This document shows, one piece after another, positions 52,359-54,894 of a stretch of DNA of 54,894 bases. Origin of the DNA: Prochloron sp. SulCav_FS08_3_32_3330 (lineage in GTDB: Bacteria > Cyanobacteriota > Cyanobacteriia > Cyanobacteriales > DYNF01); contig DYNF01000009.1 of assembly GCA_020721205.1 (NCBI GenBank), positions 1 through 54,894 on the forward strand, given 5' to 3'. The stretch's first letter is position 1; each line of letters begins with the position of its first letter. The position numbers were made by a program, and so were the translations under genes. Below the pieces are notes generated by a model. The model ran no database searches and was not told the DNA's origin. It saw only the letters and a program-made list of their open reading frames with translations.

Positions 52359-52571
52359 ATGAGTGTTTTAACTTTGACACCAGAAGAAATTGCTGGTTTA
52401 ACTACGAATGATGTGGCTGATTTGGCTAGTCGTCTGGAAACAGATGATTATAGTAGTCCTTTTGAGGCTCTGAAAGACTGGCATTTATTACGCGCGATCG
52501 CTTTTCAAAGATATGAGTTAGTTGAGCCTTATCTTTATCTTTTAGATATGGAGGCTTATGATGAGGAATAA
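52359..52571 (+). CDS. Small conserved cyanobacterial protein (DUF2555-like)
   Basis: 70 residues, acidic: LTPEEIAGLTTNDVADLASRLE, DDYSSPFEALKDWHLLRAIAF, VEPYLYLLDMEAYDEE. I recall this pattern as DUF2555, a family confined to cyanobacteria and without known function. The start is ATG 52359, preceded by GGGGG; a GTG directly upstream is less likely. It precedes coaBC on the same strand with a 136-bp repeat-filled gap. Confidence 0.75.
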   Translation: MSVLTLTPEEIAGLTTNDVADLASRLETDDYSSPFEALKDWHLLRAIAFQRYELVEPYLYLLDMEAYDEE

Positions 52572-52572
52572 T

Positions 52573-52621
52573 TTGGTCATTGGTCATTGGTCATTGGTCA
52601 TTTGTCATTGGTCATTGGTCA
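52573..52621. repeat. TTGGTCA heptamer tandem repeat
   Basis: Seven 7-bp units of TTGGTCA with a TTTGTCA variant follow the DUF2555-like gene. A second run of AATAACT-type units lies at about 52664-52706, ending at the coaBC start codon. Confidence 0.85.
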
Positions 52622-52707
52622 TTTGTAAATAAAATTAATATTAATATTCACAGCCTGTTATTAATAATAACTAATAACTAATAATTAATAACTAATAACT
52701 AATAACT

Positions 52708-53919
52708 ATGAAGCCAAAAATATTAATCGGTGTGGGAGGCGGTATTGCAATTTATAAAATATGTGAAGTCGTCTCCAAACTTTTTCAAATGGGTATGGAA
52801 GTTAAAGTTATTTTAACGGATACTGCCGAAGAATTTGTTACCCCTTTAACTTTTGCAACTCTCTCTCGCCATCAAGCTTATACGGATCAGGATTTTTGGA
52901 AAGCTACCCATTCTCGCCCTTTACATATTGAGTTGGGAGAATGGGCTGATCTATTAGTAATTGCTCCTTTAACTGCGAATACTTTAGCAAAATTAGTTTA
53001 TGGTTTAGCAGATAATTTATTAACAAATACTATTTTAGCATCTCGATGTCCTATTTTACTCGCTCCTGCGATGAATACGGATATGTGGGAGCAAGAAACC
53101 GTTAAAAATAATTGGCAGAAATTACAACAATTATCCCGTTATTATAGTTTAAATCCCACAGAAGGTTTACTCGCTTGTGATCGGATTGGCGCTGGAAGAA
53201 TGGCAGAAGCGACAGAAATAATTTTAGCTGTTCAATCTTTAATTTATACTAAGGGTAAACAGGATTTAAAAGGAAAACATTTATTAATCACAGCCGGAGG
53301 GACAAAAGAATATATAGATCCCGTGCGTTTTATTGGTAATCCTTCTACGGGTAAAATGGGTTTAGCTTTAACTCTAGCTTCTATACATAGAGGGGCTTCT
53401 GTTACTTTAATTCACACAGGAATTGATCTCAATTCTTTAAATTCTTTATCAGATTTAAAAACTATTTATACCCCCTCTGCTCATGAAATGGAAATAGCAA
53501 TTTTTGAGGAAGTTGCTATTGCTGATTGGATCATTATGGCGGCGGCGATCGCTGATTTTAAACCTGCTCATTATACTGATTATAAATTACCAAAAAAAGA
53601 GATTCCAGAGAGTTTATTATTAGCACCTGTAACAGATATTGCGATGAAATTGGGACAATTTAAACAAGATTATCAAAAATTAATCGGTTTTGCCGCCCAA
53701 ACAGGGGATATTATTACTCCTGCTTTAGATAAATTAAAAAGGAAAAATTTAGATTTAATCGTCGCAAATCCTGTAGATTTACCGAATGCTGGTTTTGGTA
53801 GCGACACAAATCAAGCAATCTTAATTAATTCTAAAGAAATTCAAAAAACTGTTACTAATTGTAGTAAATTAGAGTTAGCTCATCAAATCTTAGATTTTAT
53901 CCAAACAGATAATAACTAA
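52708..53919 (+). CDS. coaBC: Phosphopantothenoylcysteine synthetase/decarboxylase
   Basis: The 403-residue bifunctional enzyme makes 4'-phosphopantetheine for coenzyme A. CoaC part: GVGGGIAIYKICEVVSKL, HIELGEWADLLVIAPLTANTLAKL, APAMNTDMW. CoaB part from ~190: LLITAGGTKEYIDPVRFIGNPSTGKMG, AAAIADFKP, KLPKKE and GFAAQTGD. In most bacteria the decarboxylase tip has a Cys in GRMAE(P) context; here it reads CDRIGAGRMAEATEI. Directly upstream is a heptamer-like repeat and no clear Shine-Dalgarno. Confidence 0.95.
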   Translation: MKPKILIGVGGGIAIYKICEVVSKLFQMGMEVKVILTDTAEEFVTPLTFATLSRHQAYTDQDFWKATHSRPLHIELGEWADLLVIAPLTANTLAKLVYGLADNLLTNTILASRCPILLAPAMNTDMWEQETVKNNWQKLQQLSRYYSLNPTEGLLACDRIGAGRMAEATEIILAVQSLIYTKGKQDLKGKHLLITAGGTKEYIDPVRFIGNPSTGKMGLALTLASIHRGASVTLIHTGIDLNSLNSLSDLKTIYTPSAHEMEIAIFEEVAIADWIIMAAAIADFKPAHYTDYKLPKKEIPESLLLAPVTDIAMKLGQFKQDYQKLIGFAAQTGDIITPALDKLKRKNLDLIVANPVDLPNAGFGSDTNQAILINSKEIQKTVTNCSKLELAHQILDFIQTDNN

Positions 53920-54034
53920 CATCAATCTAGTAAATAATGACTCAAATTTAAACATGAATTAGAAAATTTTTGATCAATGATTTTATTAAAATTAACATTT
54001 TCAATCAACATTAGTTAAAAATAAATTAAAAATT

Positions 54035-54820
54035 ATGGATCCCGCAACTTCTTTCATTAGTTTATTTATTGCTTTTATTTTCTTTATCAATGGTATTAAA
54101 ATTGATCGAGAATATGAGCGCGGTGTAATCTTTCGTTTAGGTCGTCTGCAAAAAGTAAGAGGACCCGGATTATATTGGATTATACCCGCTATTGACCAAA
54201 AAGTACAGGTAGATGTGCGCACGAAAACCATTGATATACCTTCCCAAGAAGCGGTAACGGCTGATAGTGTAACGATTAAAGTTAATGCTGTGCTTTTTTA
54301 TCGTATTATCGAATCTGAAGCTGTCAAAGCGATTAATAAAGTAGAAAATTATCGCATGGCTGTTTTACAGTCGGCAATGACGACTTTACGCAATGTGGTA
54401 GGACAAAATATTCTTGATGATGTGTTACAAAATCGAGATAAAATTAATTTTAGAGTACAAGAAATTGTAGATGAAATTACCGAGCCTTGGGGAATTTGTA
54501 TTGAAAGAGTTGAGATTAAGGATGTAGAAATTCCCATTGGAATGCAAAGGGCAATGGCAAAAGAAGCTGAAGCGGTAAGGGAAAAACGCGCTCGTTTAAT
54601 TAAAGCTGAAGCGGAGCAAGAAGCTTCTTTAAAATTAGCTCAAGCATCAGAAAATATTATGCACAATCCTGCGGCTTTAGAGTTAAGAAGATTACAAATG
54701 TTAACAGAAATTGGGGCAGAAAATAATACTACTACAGTGGTAATGATTCCTTCTGATTTAATAACTTTAACGAAAGAATGGACTAATATTTTAGTTAAGG
54801 ATCAATCAAAAAGTTCGTAG
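54035..54820 (+). CDS. Slipin / stomatin-family SPFH protein
   Basis: 261 residues. A hydrophobic N-terminal segment (FISLFIAFIFFINGI) anchors it. The SPFH domain follows: EYERGVIFRLGRLQKVRGPGLYW, DVRTKTIDIPSQEAVTADSV, VLQSAMTTLRNVVGQ and GICIERVEIKDVEIP. A coiled coil (MAKEAEAVREKRARLIKAEAEQEASLKLAQASE) comes next. Slipins oligomerise in membranes as scaffolds. The last residues and stop (KSS then TAG) fall in the start of a 34-bp repeat array, so the C-terminal tail is repeat-derived. No NfeD partner is seen. Confidence 0.9.
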   Translation: MDPATSFISLFIAFIFFINGIKIDREYERGVIFRLGRLQKVRGPGLYWIIPAIDQKVQVDVRTKTIDIPSQEAVTADSVTIKVNAVLFYRIIESEAVKAINKVENYRMAVLQSAMTTLRNVVGQNILDDVLQNRDKINFRVQEIVDEITEPWGICIERVEIKDVEIPIGMQRAMAKEAEAVREKRARLIKAEAEQEASLKLAQASENIMHNPAALELRRLQMLTEIGAENNTTTVVMIPSDLITLTKEWTNILVKDQSKSS

Positions 54821-54894
54821 TTGGGCTTTAGCCCTATTTTCAAAAAGTTCGTAGTTGGGCTTTAGCCCTATTTTCAAAAAGTTCGTAGTTGGGC
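54807..54894. repeat. 34-bp tandem repeat reaching the window edge
   Basis: Units of CAAAAAGTTCGTAGTTGG-GCTTTAGCCCTATTTT begin at 54807, 54841 and 54875; the third is cut by the window end. Each carries half of the family-2 palindrome (TTCGTAGTTGGGCTTTAGCCC). Confidence 0.92.

Overview
This is a cyanobacterial chromosome segment. HIP1 octamers (GCGATCGC) are scattered through genes, the DNA is strongly AT-rich, and several products are cyanobacterial hallmarks: a PanC-Cmk fusion, HetR, a BCD-family chlorophyll-type transporter, a DUF2555-like protein, an RRM-type Rbp and PilL/CheA-like hybrid kinases. Uma2-family genes, heptamer tandem repeats and families of dispersed palindromes also fit a low-GC Cyanobacterium/Geminocystis-like relative, but the species and cell morphology cannot be read from the window.

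Layout. 1-6.1 kb: a TnpB-type gene cut by the window edge, trpE, three tandem copies of a 155-157 bp palindromic element, a zinc-finger-less DnaJ, a HAD phosphatase, a cold-shock-domain protein and a STAS protein. 6.2-12.5 kb: a chemotaxis-like block (CheA hybrid kinase and two methyl-accepting proteins). 12.9-17.1 kb: SphX/PstS phosphate-binding lipoprotein, a VapBC-type pair, panC-cmk, a hypothetical gene and tRNA-Asn. 17.3-25.9 kb: ABC-2 permease, TrpD2-like protein, GlcF and GlcE-like subunits, gene remnants, a BCD-family MFS transporter and ExbD/ExbB. 26.3-31.4 kb: a 1690-residue CheA-type kinase with a long acidic repeat region and two receiver domains. 31.5-40.9 kb: three intact Uma2 genes, clpS, a ROK sugar kinase, a DUF3352 protein, rhodanese, hrcA and small unknowns. 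41-46 kb: ugd and uxs for UDP-sugar synthesis, then comEC. 46.2-47.5 kb: hetR with an unlisted 54-residue ORF upstream that carries RGSGR, the pentapeptide of HetR inhibitors. 47.7-54.9 kb: an FAD oxidoreductase, rpiA, an rbp gene with an unusual structured leader, an esterase, a DUF2555-like gene, coaBC and a slipin.

Most striking points: (1) the hetR/patX-like pair at 46200-47499; (2) the rbp leader at 51250-51317, where two perfect stems (10 and 8 bp) cross and cannot both form in a simple fold, as in a two-state RNA switch; (3) a family of palindromic elements with arm changes that preserve pairing, one copy sitting inside another repeat family and flanked by a 14-bp duplication; (4) a CheA-type kinase with no visible phosphoacceptor Hpt domain and about sixteen short acidic repeats.

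Functionally, the chemosensory proteins and ComEC fit type IV pilus motility and DNA uptake. GlcF/GlcE fit photorespiratory glycolate oxidation. TrpE, PanC-Cmk, CoaBC and RpiA are housekeeping metabolism. Csp, Rbp, DnaJ, ClpS and HrcA are stress and RNA/protein quality-control functions.
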